The notes under the pieces: generated by a model | Seen by the model: only the letters and a program-made list of their open reading frames with translations | Databases searched by the model: none | What the model was told of the DNA's origin: nothing | Assembly: GCF_034140825.1 (NCBI RefSeq) | Contig: NC_089035.1 | Span: 31,911,501-31,975,500, forward strand | DNA from: Oryza sativa Japonica Group | Taxonomy: Eukaryota; Streptophyta; Magnoliopsida; Poales; Poaceae | Length of the DNA: 64,000 nt | Direction: 5' to 3' | In this document: one piece after another, positions 34,010 to 46,100 of the stretch | Position numbering within the stretch: the first letter of the stretch is position 1 | How the letters are laid out: each line of letters opens with the position of its first letter | Position numbers and translations under genes: made by a program

Positions 34010-34945
34010 TGGACAATTGGAGACTATCGATTGTTGTATGGCCTTTACGAAGTGGAATTTCGAAATAACATGCACTATAGTATTGAGTGCACCGTAAAAA
34101 TCTATTTATGCAACACGATAAATAGCTCTAACTACCACGACATGTACCCAAGAATACTTATATATAATGTCAAAAAGAAATGTGCCTTTGATGATGAGAC
34201 GGAAATTTTTCGATTACATAGAAGACGCAAATGCGCGCATGAGCAAACAACTACACATATACATCACACTCACATGCCCATGTATGCGTTTCTAACAAAC
34301 GCTCAAAGAGATGAAGGCTAGCGGTAAATCTCCGATCTCACTAAATTTCTATTGAAAATACACCCACATGTGTGCAATATTTGTAAGCAACACGGTTTAA
34401 ACCCTGGTGGGTGGAATCATGCACCCATGACTCCACCACCACATCACATGTGCTTATCCAGACGAAAATTTTCATTACAAAGCAATTATCATAGCACAAG
34501 TGCTATAGGCCTCACAAAGCAAATATTAATGGAGTATTGGTTTATTTACTTTGATAGAAAAACCACTAGATGCAACACAAACATTCTGTGCAAAAATCAT
34601 TGTTCACAATAAGACAAATAATTTTCTCCTCTAGAGTGTGAACAAAACCGTTGTAATTGTTAATACATTATTCACTTCATCCATGCATCAAGAAGCTTGT
34701 CAAACTCTTGGTCAATTTGGGTGGGAGCAAATCATGAATTTCTGTACTATATGCATGAACATCAAGTAATAATTTTCTAGTCAAATAAAGACAAGTTATT
34801 TCATTCCCTTGGGAATATGGCTAACCAATCAGTAATTTAGCATACACTTATTTAAGACATTAATCTAATTCCTAAGGCTTCATTCGAGAAAGTAGATTGG
34901 CTTAGCTTTGTCACCGCACAAGGAACAAGAATAGCCTCTAGCGTA

Positions 34946-35300
34946 TGATTAGTTAAGTATTAACTATTACAAACTTGAAAATATGGTTTATTTGATTTTA
35001 AAAGAAACTTCTATATAGAAAGTTTTTGCCCGAAAACACACCATCTAGCAGTTCGGGAAGCGTGCGCATGGTAAATGAAGAAGTTGTAAAAGCGAAACGA
35101 GGAAAAGAACACACCCTAAGAATTTATGTAGAAGCATTGGAGAATGGCCCAGGTGTTTGAGATAGATTAAATGAGTTTTAATTATTACAAATTTGAAAAA
35201 TAGATATATTCAATATTTTAAAGCAACTTCTATATAGAAAGTTTTCGCATGAAATTTACCATTTAGCAGTTTGAAAAGCGTGAATGGAAACTGAGGTAAA
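34946..35300. repeat. Two fragments of the same MITE family in direct order
   Basis: The segments around 34946-35070 and 35162-35300 both contain TTAACTATTACAAACTTGAA-like sequence followed by AACTTCTATATAGAAAGTTTT and a TAGCAGTT...AAGCGTG motif. They resemble the interior of the MITE at 10681-10891 (inverted) and a stretch near 26245-26390. Neither copy has both ends. Confidence 0.55.
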
Positions 35301-36875
35301 ATATGCATCTTAATCAGAAAAGAATGGGGCCGTCACAAGGGGATTATAACCTCCAACCCTAGGCTCCGTTCTTTTCCGCTATGGGCATGATCCCCGATCT
35401 CTTAAACGATGTTGTTTTTGGGAAATAAAAGTAAGTTTCTTAGAATAAAGTTTTAAAACAATTAGTAGTATTACTGAAAAATGACATTTATGCCATTCAC
35501 TAAGTCACGTTTGGTAATTAAACATACATAATACAGGCTCAGTAAATGAGAGTTGAGTGGAAAGGGGGTGGCTCAATTTCATATCTTAAAGAAGATGATG
35601 AAATCAACAGAAAACGAGGAGCATATGTTGGAGTGTGAACCCGGATAACGGGGATCTAGCAGGACCCTCTTTTGGAGCTAGTCACGTGTGACTAAGGGGC
35701 TCGAGCCCCTCTAGAGCACTAGAATGGATTAACACAAAGTTGTATACAAGTCCGGTTCACCCAGAGGTGTAATATCCTACTCCCATTGTTGTGATCTCTC
35801 TCTTTGTCCTTGAAGGATCTTACAAGTTTATCGACTACTCAGAGTAGTTCTGCTTCCTTTCTCTTCTTGGTTTGATTAAATGTGTTGAAGTCTCTCCTAA
35901 GCCACCTAGCTTCAAACCCCATATCCTTCCACGGTCCTAATTCTCCCCTTATACCTTCTCTAGGGAATACCACCTGACCGCAGTTCGAAGGAAGATTTTG
36001 TTCATATCAACATTAGGTACAATACGTCTTGTCTGCTGCTTCTCTTCTCGCCTGCTCCATCAGCCTTGGGGTAGGCCCTAGAGGGGCACACCGTGAGTGG
36101 GGCACGGTGAGAGCTTGCCACATTAACCCGCCCAATCTATCGGGGACTTGGGGCCACTTCAAGCAGGGCCCGTTTTGTGTGGGGTGCAACAACAGCTGCC
36201 ACACACCCCGCTTAATCCATACAGGCTCGCCTCGTTGGGTGTGGGGCCCACTTGCCATTGCTTGTTGAGAGGCGGTAAAGGTGTAGTTCTCGGTGAGAGC
36301 GCAGTAGTCAACCACGCTCCTCCGGTTTCCCATGTCCATACAAGGACCGACACGGCCATGCTTTTTGCCTCGGGGTTTATAACCGTCCGATCATGCATAA
36401 ATGAGGAGGAGTTAAGAACTTGAAGCTAGCCCAAGCACATTGTTTAACCTCTGTTTGGGAACTGGCCTTGGGGTGCCTTGAGGGTTCCGTCCTTCATAAT
36501 CTAGGATGGGCCACGTGCCACCCCCCAAATCGATTCCTGGTATGGGTAACAAGCCGAATGAGAGGACACGTGCAACTTCATGGTGCACGTCGTCTCCTTG
36601 GGGACCTTGGTTCCTCGGTCACCAACAACCTTACTGTAAGGAATACGGTTCCTGTGAGATAAAATTTGAAGCTAATAGTATATTCTTTTAGTGGAGGAGT
36701 ACCAGCGAGGAGGACAAAAAGGACATGTAACTATTTGTCATGTTTAAGATGTGGTGTTTAACAATTTACTACTCATAATCTATGACATGTGGGTCCTCAT
36801 GTGCATATGATATGTGGGTCACACCTAAAAGTAACAAATAGTTAAACATCTCAAAAAAAAATCCATTGTAATTTC

Positions 36876-37836
36876 GGTTAATTCGATTTGCCATTGCAAA
36901 TATGCCTTTTTAGATAACTACCATTACAATTCGTTTATTCATAGTCGTGCCAGTGAAATTTTACAAAATTGGAACTGTGCTACTACCGTCACATTTTCCA
37001 TCCATCTCCTCATTTGAACGTGAGACCCACTCGTCAGATTCATCTTCTTCATTTCACACTCCCTTATCTTCTTCCTTCCCCATCTCAGTGTCATGGCGAG
37101 GAGCGTGGGGAGAGCACCTTGATGATGCGGGCGACTAAGCTCTTGTTCCAATAAAGGCTGGAGGAGGTGGTGGCGGTGGAGGCGAAAGGGGAAGGGGAAG
37201 GGATGGGAGGAAACTTGGCCCGTTGGCACAAGCCTGTTGGTCATTGTCTCATCCTAGGAGGTCGAGCGACGACGATGGTAAAGTAAGTCGAGGAGGCTAA
37301 GGAGGTCAAGCAGCTGGGGAGAGCTCTCCTAGGTCTCCGTGAAGCTCTCACCTTTGTCTTCCCCCTCCCCACTTTGCTCCTCTTCATGCCATCGCCGTTG
37401 AAGCTAACAACCCTCTCTCTCACCAGATCTAGGCGGAAGCTCAGGCGAGACGGCACCACCGGCGATGGAGCTCCGGTGGGATCCATGGCAGGGAAACTCT
37501 TCCGTCACCGCCTACCTCACCTCCTCCTACCGCATGCCATGCTTCCTCTACACCCTCCTCTCCGTATCCCCTTTCTCTGTTGATCTTCTCGTGGTGGGTG
37601 ACTGTGTCAACGAGCACGTGGTCGAGGCCGCCGGTGTATGGACGGTGTGCGTGCTGAGCTACCGAGGATCCCGCCATCGCTCACCGGTCCCGCCGCCACT
37701 CGCCGCTCGTCGGTGTGGGAAGAAGACGAGAGATAGAAGGAAGAAAAAAAAAAGAAGAAGAGACGGATGGAAAACGTGACGACAATAACATTTATTTGTA
37801 ACAACATATTTGCAATGACATGGATCGAATTAACCC
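36876..37836. mobile_element. Non-autonomous inverted-ended element (about 960 bp) with GC-rich cargo
   Basis: The left end reads GGTTAATTCGATTTGCCATT and the right end, inverted, GGGTTAATTCGATCCATGTC. Both continue into CATTGCAAATATG and, further in, into (T/C)CACATTTTCCATC / TCACGTTTTCCATC. Between them lies GC-rich, gene-like sequence of about 750 bp with frames of up to about 100 codons but no recognisable protein. A clear target duplication was not found. A related end is present near 31205. It could be a Mutator-type cargo-carrying element. Confidence 0.55.
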
Positions 37837-38073
37837 AAATTTTGGACTAATTAAATCGTTGAGTCAACTACTTTTTTCAATGCTGTTCATCTCAACCACT
37901 CCAAAACGTTCAAAGGACACAGCATGACAATATTGAATACTAGTACAAGCTTTGAAATATCCTGAAAGACCACCATTTAAAATCGTTTCAGTAAAATTAA
38001 TGTTAGTAGCAGCAACCGGAGGAAAAGAAAACCAGTCAAACCAAACTACCTCAAGGTCGCCTTCGTCCCCCCA

Positions 38074-38097
38074 CCCCCCCCCCCCCCCCCCCCCCCC
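38074..38097 (+). repeat. Poly-C run in the MACPF gene leader
   Basis: Twenty-four cytosines in a row, preceded by CCCCCCA, about 250 bp upstream of the start codon. The opposite strand is a long G-run that could form a quadruplex. It may also be a site of assembly length error. Confidence 0.9.
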
Positions 38098-38346
38098 AGT
38101 TCTCCCCCTTCTCCATAGAAACCGTGTCCCTCCCCTACCTTACCCATCCCCCCCGCTCCTCCCCTTCCCGATCAACAGCAACAGCGGCGGTCAAAAGCTT
38201 CCCCCCGCGACGACCCCCTCCACCTTCCCCCAACCGCCCTCGTAGTCTCCGCGCGCAGGCAGCAGAGTCGCCTTCCCCTCCTCCGGTCGATGCGACGGAG
38301 CTGAATCGGCCAGGATCCCGAGGAGGAGGAGGAGCGGACGGCCCGC

Positions 38347-41284
38347 ATGAGCCTCGCTGGCTCCGCCCTGGAGGCGGCCCTGCAGGCGGTGGGGCGCGGC
38401 CTCGACGCCGCCGGTGACCACCGGCTGCTCTACTGCAAGGGCACTGGGAGGCTCCTGATGCTGGACGAGTCCCGCGCGCGGGACCTGACCATCAACGGCG
38501 GCGTCCTCCGCGGGGTGCCCCCCGACGTCGTGGTGGAGGAGGGCCACGGCATCCTCGAGCGCATCCGCCAGGTCCCGGGACCCCCAACCGATGAGCCCGT
38601 CGTCTGCAGCTTCCCGAAGGTGAGGGGAGTTGCTCCCGAATCCCGATTTGGGGGAATTTTTAACGGATCGAGTAGGCATGTACCTTGCCGCCTCCTTCTG
38701 TTGAAGGCGCTAGATGCGAATCGTAGTAGCGTCTCTTGCTCCATCTGTATCTGATTGTGCTGTGCTATGCTTGCTTGGTTAGATGGCTGAGTGCTTCAAC
38801 AGGAAGGCGGGCTTGCTGGAAACAACAGTACCGCTGGGTTCCTTCAACTCTCTCTTCAGCTTTACTGGTTCTTGGAAGAATGATGAAGCGGCGACGAAAT
38901 CCCTCGCGATTGATGGCTACTCCGTGCCTCTGTTTAAAGTTAAGATAACGAGTGGTGAATTGTTTCTGCATGAGAGCGTTAAGCGCGCAATTCCACATAG
39001 TTGGGATCCTTCAGCATTGGCTAGGTCAGTAGGTAATCATCTTATTTGACTGATATCAGGGTCCAGTTCTGATCATTCGCATCTTACATTGTTCTTTGTA
39101 TGCTGCTGCCATTGTCATATAATAACAAGCTCCTCTTGTTTCATATCTCTTCAGCTTTATCGAGAACTATGGTACCCATATTATTACTTCTGTTACGGTT
39201 GGTGGTAAGGATGAAGTATACATAAAGCAGCATTCCTCATCCCAATTATCAGAATTGGAGTTCAGAAATTACGTCAAAGAAATTGGAAGCGAGAGATTCT
39301 CAGATGGGGATAGCAAGTTAAATGCAACTCCCATAAATTACAGTGAGAAGGTTAGCTCCATACTGATATTTCTATTTAAATTAAAATAAAAGAGGGAGAT
39401 GGCCCACCTGTAATTGCTGATAATAATAGAAGATCGTCATGAGTCATGAATATCCTAATTAGTTACCTGGAAGGCTGTATGGTCCCTTCTGCGTCGTGGC
39501 TATTTTGTCTACATCTTTGAGAACCACCTGAAGTCATCTGCAATGAGAAATTAGATAATTTGATATCCTAATTTTAGCTTTTTATCTGGCAAAACATCCT
39601 AATTCCAGCTTGCAAAATTGATCAACATTTTTTATCCCTTATGCAGGATATGACAGTAATCTTCAGAAGGAGGGGTGGTTGTGATCTTGTTCAGAATTTT
39701 AATGATTGGATAAAAACTGTTCAGTCAGCACCAGATGTCATAGGCATGACATTTCTCCCTATCGTCTCACTTGTCGGTGATATGCCTGGAAAGAAGCACC
39801 TCGCTCGTGCAATTGAACTTTATTTGAAATGTAAGACACGCTTCTGATTCCCTTGTTTTGTCAGTATGCTCATAGTGTGCTTTGCCTACTTTTAACATAT
39901 AGTTTAACCCCCTGAGCTGTTTTCCTAAAGCACTATCATTTCTGTATCAAAGTCCCTTTGTAGTTGGCCTTCGTGTTTTAGTAATGATCATCTTTTTTTC
40001 TTCTGTGATCAAGATCAACAGTTTTTCCCTACAATGACAAAGTTTAGTGTGACTAAGTTCATACGGTAGTGGTGCTTCACAAAGACAGTACTGTTACTGT
40101 GGATAACTGTTTTCCTGTGTCTTTTTTTTCTTTCTGTTGGACTGAGATATTTTCCTGGATAAATATATTACATGTTGGCTCTTCAATCATGCTGTTCTTT
40201 TTTCACTACAGACAAGCCCCAAATTGAAGAGTTGCAGTATTTCTTGGATTTCCAAGTTCAACTAGTTTGGGCTCCAGTACCACCAGGTATTGCTGGTCAA
40301 CATAGAAAGGAGCCTGTATGTCCATCACTTCAGTTTAGTTTGATGGGCCCAAAGCTCTTTGTTAGCACTGAACAGGTAAAAGGATACCCCACAGGCCCTT
40401 TCTTTTACGCAAGTACATTAGTGTGATAATTTCCTTTTCTAGTTTTGCTGTAAGTTGGTTAATTTAATGTTCTCACCAGCTCCTACCCTGTTGACTGAGT
40501 CTCTGAGGCAAAGACAACCATAATTTTACTTTATTGCCTTATAACCTCAAGATTATACATTTACATTGGATGAAATATACTTTTGCTTGGAAGTTATGAA
40601 AAAGATAAAATAAAGTGTTTTTAAGACAATAAATTCTGAAACCAATGTAGCACATGCTAACATCCAATGAAATATATGCAGATATCTGTTGGGCGTAGAC
40701 CAGTCACTGGTCTGAAGCTATGCCTGGAAGGAGCCAAACAGAATCGTCTGGCTATTCATTTGCAGCACCTTGGCTCATTGCCAAAAATATTTGTACCTCA
40801 TTGGGATTCCCATATCACAATTGGACCGCCAAAGTGGCAAGGCCCTGAAGAGCAGGATAGCCGCTGGTTTGAACCAATCAAGTGGAGGAATTTTGCTCAT
40901 GTCAGCACTGCGCCCATAGAGTACACTGAAACAAGTATTACAGACCTATCTGGTGTTTATATTGTAACAGGAGCACAACTGGGCGTGTGGGATTTTGGTG
41001 CGAAGAGTGTACTCCATCTTAAACTCTTATTCTCCAGAGTTCCTGGATGCACAATTAGGAGATCAGTGTGGGACCATAGTCCATCAAGTTCTTTGGTCCA
41101 TAGGACAGATGAAGCTTCATCATCCTCTAGTGATAATGCTAAACTTGTGAAGATTGTTGACATGACCGAGACATTGAAGGGCCCACAAGATGCACCTGGC
41201 CATTGGCTGGTAACAGGAGCAAAGTTGGGGGTCGAGAAGGGCAAGATTGTTGTTCGTGCAAAATACTCGTTATTAAACTATTGA
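38347..41284 (+). CDS. MACPF-domain protein (CAD1/NSL1 family)
   Basis: A 553-residue member of the plant membrane attack complex/perforin-like family. Six exons: 38347-38619, 38783-39024, 39155-39350, 39647-39830, 40212-40375 and 40682-41284; all borders are GT-AG and the phases close. The N-terminus (SALEAALQAVGRGLD) and the second exon (AECFNRKAGLLETTVPLGSF) are typical. The MACPF signature region is FIENYGTHIITSVTVGGKD, close to the Y-G-T-H consensus. The C-terminal half ends in DLSGVYIVTGAQLGV and HWLVTGAKLGVEKGKIVVR, which recur across this plant family. Arabidopsis CAD1 and NSL1 restrain salicylic-acid-linked cell death; a similar role here is inference. No signal peptide is visible. 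A long GC-rich leader with a poly-C run precedes it. Confidence 0.94.
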
Positions 41285-43166
41285 CCAAATGTTGAAAGCA
41301 TTCATTCATTCACTCTGCTATGAAGCATCCTGTTTAAAGATAGCATATGTTCTTTTGTTCATCATGTATGGTTTTTAATGTAACATCATATGGATTCGTG
41401 CTTCTTGTTGATTCTGTGAGGGATTAGCGCCTAGATGTTTGTGTCCGATTACAAAATATTTGACCTGGTCTCAGTGATCTGTTAAATCATCTCTGTGTGG
41501 CAGTAGAAGATGTATATTAGTATAAATTTTTGAATTGGTATTTTGTTATGCGAAGTTTAACCCAGTGGAGTTGAACTGGGCAATGCTTTTTTTCCCCTTG
41601 TGATATCATGATATGCAATCAACATTTTATGGTGCTTATCAAATTCTATGTGATCTGTGCATCCTGGGTGAGAAATTCCTTGAAGTTAAGCCAATTTTAT
41701 CTACTGCGTGGCATAAACACTCTGATGGACATGATGACAGTTTTGTGAATTCTGCAGATGTTTGGCAAAGTTGAGGCACAGCAGCTGTTATGGAGCATCG
41801 ATCTCCAGATTTGTTCTGCCATTTATAGCGTGGACCGAGAAATGCATCACTATCTTTTGTACGTTTGTGCTTGTGTCAGCAAGCCTAGTAGTAGATCATA
41901 AACAAGCTGTTGATGTTGTCTCCCGTTCATTTGGAAGCCTGTACGGCTGTACCTGTCTGTTGCGATGCATTCGTCCTGGAAGAGAACAAAGTAAGAAGTG
42001 GTCGCCATCGACGTAAATACGAGGACGCATGCTCCTTCCTGAATTCTGATGCGGCTTCTACTTCTGCCATTGCAATAATCTTTTTGGTATTATGGTATAT
42101 GATTCGGTGGATATCAGGGCAGCTTCCAAGTGGAACGAATGGAAGCTATTAAAATCGACTTCTTTTCCATTTTCCTCCCGTTTGGATTTTTTTTCCTAAG
42201 CAACCATTTGCAAAATACTTTCTCCAGCCCTTTTTTAAAAAAAAAGATCGTGTAGAAACCCGAACAGAATTTCTTTTGAGAATACCAATATCAGCATCTT
42301 GACTATTCACGGTTGTTAGGAATTAAGAACATCTGCTGTGTTCAAGTTGGGGCAGTTATCAAGTGATTCCATTCGCTGATCCCTTGTGCGCTCTGACTTG
42401 GTATTTCCGCAGGGACATTCTTGGCGCCTCCGTGGAATGTTGATTAGTTTAGTGGTGATGTCGAAGGAGATGGAGATCCAAACATAACAGCGACTTAGTT
42501 GGAAGTTGGAACTGGTAAGTAGTGCACTAGTGCTCAAATCATTTGCCCAGATACTGTATGTGAACAACTTAAAAATGCTTTGGTTTGATCAGCCATAGCA
42601 ATACACGACATTGCCATAGATAGTGTCATTTTCAACTCTGTCGTTCATTCTGAAGTTGATCTGTTACGTGTAACATAGAAGGAAACAATTTCGTTTACTT
42701 TTTTTTTAAAAAAAAGGATATAAGAAATGAAATCATCTTATCTTCTTTTTTCTTTGCAAGGAGAAATATCTTGTCCCTGGAAACACATTTGTATGAATGA
42801 TTCTCTGGATGGCCTAATGTGTACATGCAAAACCAACTGGAACCAGTGGCAAACTACCAAAGGTAAATGCAAGTGTGAACGGATGAAGCTAATGAAATTT
42901 TTTTATGTACTGAATCATACACATCGACCAAGTTATGTTAAAGAAACTGATAATCTAATACGTCATCTGACAGCTGCAAATCATACACATCGACCAACTT
43001 GTGTTAAAGAAAGAAGATTTCTCTATCCTATGGCGGCCTCTCTTATTAGTTTTATAACCAGATTAGACAATCCTCGGAGGACCCGTTCACCAAGCAAGAT
43101 GCTTTATATGGCCAAGCAAATGCGCCTTCTATCTGTCACTCGATCCACCTAGAGTTCTTGGCCAAA
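41285..43166. other. MACPF 3' flank and NPF leader region
   Basis: The first part should be 3' untranslated sequence. From about 42700 the region may be transcribed as leader of the transporter gene. A 141-codon frame at 42727-43152 contains a direct repeat (see findings) but no known domain. I see no other gene. Confidence 0.45.
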
Positions 43167-46100
43167 ATGGTACGCTCATTTACTGTCCAGCATTTCCATC
43201 TTCTCATTGTGTCGATACTCTCACTGATGTGTGGTTTTTCATGACATCTTAATAGGAAAACGAGGAGATGAGCAAAGTAACTCAAGCTAATGGAATAGAC
43301 TCCAGGGTATCTTTCTTGGTTTAGCTATTATCTTTTATTTGAAATTGCCGGTGCCTATCATTTAGTGTAGTAACAGCATGGAAATGCTGTCCTTACTATT
43401 TACATGCATGTAGTACATAAACTAATATCTAAATAGATTTATGCTTGAAAATAGATTGCTACTTCCTTCTTGTTGCATTTTGATCCAATGTGTAAGTTGT
43501 ATGAAAGCTGAACATAAACGATACAAAGTTAACTGTGTTTTTGCACGGAGCTGTATTAGATATTCAGATTTTTTTAGATAATGAAAGTTTTTATTGAACC
43601 CAATCAATTATATCAAGGTGATACAATTTTCCCGAGAACACTTCTAGCATCCGCATAGTTTTTTTATTTTTTTTTAGAATTGTACAGTATTTTTACCTGG
43701 TCTTTACATCCAATCGGATATATGCAGCTTTTTTTAAATTATGAATTTAGCCTATTAAAGAGGGAACTTAGCCCTCAAATAACCCAATCTGAAATTCACT
43801 CCTATGGAGATTTGAACTCAGAACCTTGATATGCTACTTAGGTCACTGCAACCACTAGTATTTGTATAGTTAAAATGCACACAACCGGACACACACAACC
43901 ACACTCAAAAAAGAAAAAAAAAAGATAACATGGAATGTTGAGGGTCATCGATCCTAACACTAAGTCGTCAACCGTGAACACTTCCTTGAACATCTTCTCC
44001 AAATACACAGAGTATTAAGAGCCAACAATTCTAAGACTGATCGCCAGCCTATAACGCTGGGTAAAAAACTTCTTGACCACCTTCTCCAGATGTAAACATA
44101 TCACAACCATCCCATATCCCATGAATCAGGCTTCTTTAGGATATAGCTCATGTACGAAGCCAATGGTTGCTTATTAGATATTCAGATGAGGATTGATGAA
44201 TCATTTCTTTCTCAGTGGTTGCTTATTTCTTAAATCTTTATCATATCAGTCTTTCTCATTTCTTGTTATTCTTGAAATTTTGACAGGAACACAAAGGGCA
44301 GAGCATAGCAGTTGAAGCCAACAGCAAAGTAAACTCACCTAACGCTTACTATTTCGTATCTACTCCCTCCGTCCCAAAATATAAGAATTTTTAGGGTTGG
44401 ATACGGATATTAAGAAAATAAGTAGAATTAAATGGGAGAATGTTATGATTGGTTGAGAAGTGGAGGTAGATGAGAAAATTGAATGGTGGAGAGTTGTGAT
44501 TGTTCGAGAAAAAAATGTTGGTGAAGAAGTTGTTATATTTTAAGACAAATCTTGAGGGTTAGAAGTTGTTATATTTTGGAACGGAGGGAGTAGTAGTTTG
44601 GATTTGACTTGTTTTTTTTTTAGGAAAATTGGAATTGACTTGTTACTAAAATAAATAAATGATCAATAGGGAGAGACTCGTGAAGTCGTTGAAGGGAAGG
44701 TTGACTGGAGGGGAAGACCTGCAATAAGAGGGAGTCATGGTGGTGTTGCCAATTCTTTCTTCATTCTTGGTAAATTTTTGCCATAAACGCTTATCACTTC
44801 TCTTATAAAGATAAAGAAAATGACATGTTAAGTCTTTGCAGTTCATAAAATATATTTGCATTCAGGTTATTTAGTACTTCAGTCTTCAGCAATGTGCCTC
44901 TTAAAACTAAATGAGAATCCATATAGTTCACTTATCATCATATCATGTCTTGGTGTATAACCAACCGAACTAGTGGTATTTATAACTATGATCAAATAAA
45001 TATCGATCTGGGTTACAATAATACTCTCTCGTTTTTATAATATAAGGGATTTTAGGTGGAGGACGTGACAGGTAGGACGGAGAGTAGTTAATTAGCATAT
45101 ACTATGGGTCATCCGTGAGACAGATTCTAGCAATTTTTGTCGATTATGGTACTGTAGCCGCATGATATGGTGTAATGAAGTTTTATAACTCACTAATTAG
45201 CAAGCAAAAGAACTGAAACCGGCCCGGTGAGTGATCTTTGTTGGTTGGTTATATTGGCCATTGCAGTGAACTTTGGGCTCGAGAACCTTGCCTCGTTGTC
45301 TCTAGCCGTGAACCTTATCATCTACTTCATGACGGTCATGCACATTGGTCTGACTGATGGCTCCAACCTGCTGACCAACTACATGGGCACGAGCTACATG
45401 GTCGCAGTGCTCATCTCCGTCTTCGCGGACACTTTCATTGGCCGGTACAAGACTGTCATCATATCGTCAGTGATCGAGCTCGTGGTGCGAATTTTTACCA
45501 TCATCTACATGATACAGTTCTTTGCAACAATTCTACAGCTTAATTACTGCAGCAATTGGAATAAACTATAATACTGTAGTAAACATTCCTGCAGGGCCTG
45601 CTGATTCTTACACTGCAAGCTCACTCCAATAAGCTGAAGCCACCGTATTGCGTCTTCCCGTTCGACCCCAAGTGCGAGACGGTGAGCGGCGACGGCAGGA
45701 CGCACCTCTACGTGGGGCTGTACCTCGTGGCGATCGGCTCGGCGGGCATCAAGGCGGCGCTGCCGGCGCACTGCGCCGACCAGTTCGACGAGAAGCACCC
45801 CACGGAGAAGCTGCAGATGTCCAGCTTCTTCAACTGGCTGCTGCTCAGCCTCTGCACCGGCGGCGCCATCAGCGTCACGGTGTTCGTGTGGATCCAGAGC
45901 TACAAGGGCTGGGACAAAGGGTTCGGCGCCGCCACCGGCGTGATGGGCCTCGCCCTCCTCGTCTTCATCGCCGGCCTCCCCGGGTACCGCATCTCCGTCG
46001 TGCAGGGCAGCACCGCGCTTCTTGAAATCTTGCAGGTCGATCGGAACGTTCACGTTGAGCATCGCAACGACTGTCCAGTGACAGTGCGACACGGTTACTC

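Larger units (their letters stand above)
34010..38346. other. Spacer between the FT-like and MACPF genes
   Basis: It contains the MITE fragments at 34946-35300, a middle-GC block at about 35627-36670 of unknown nature (see rejected items), a partly self-complementary stretch near 36700-36850, and the inverted-ended element at 36876-37836. From about 37950 it becomes the promoter and leader of the MACPF gene. I see no supported gene. Confidence 0.5.

Noticed and set aside
35627-36670. Middle-GC block starting TGTTGGAGTGTGAACC, considered as a solo LTR
   Set aside because: I could not find a convincing paired end, target duplication, primer site or any coding part, so no virus-like element is claimed; only a repeat-library search would decide.
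42727-43152. 141-codon open frame upstream of the NPF gene
   Set aside because: Low-complexity mix with an internal repeat and no family match; more likely leader or spacer.
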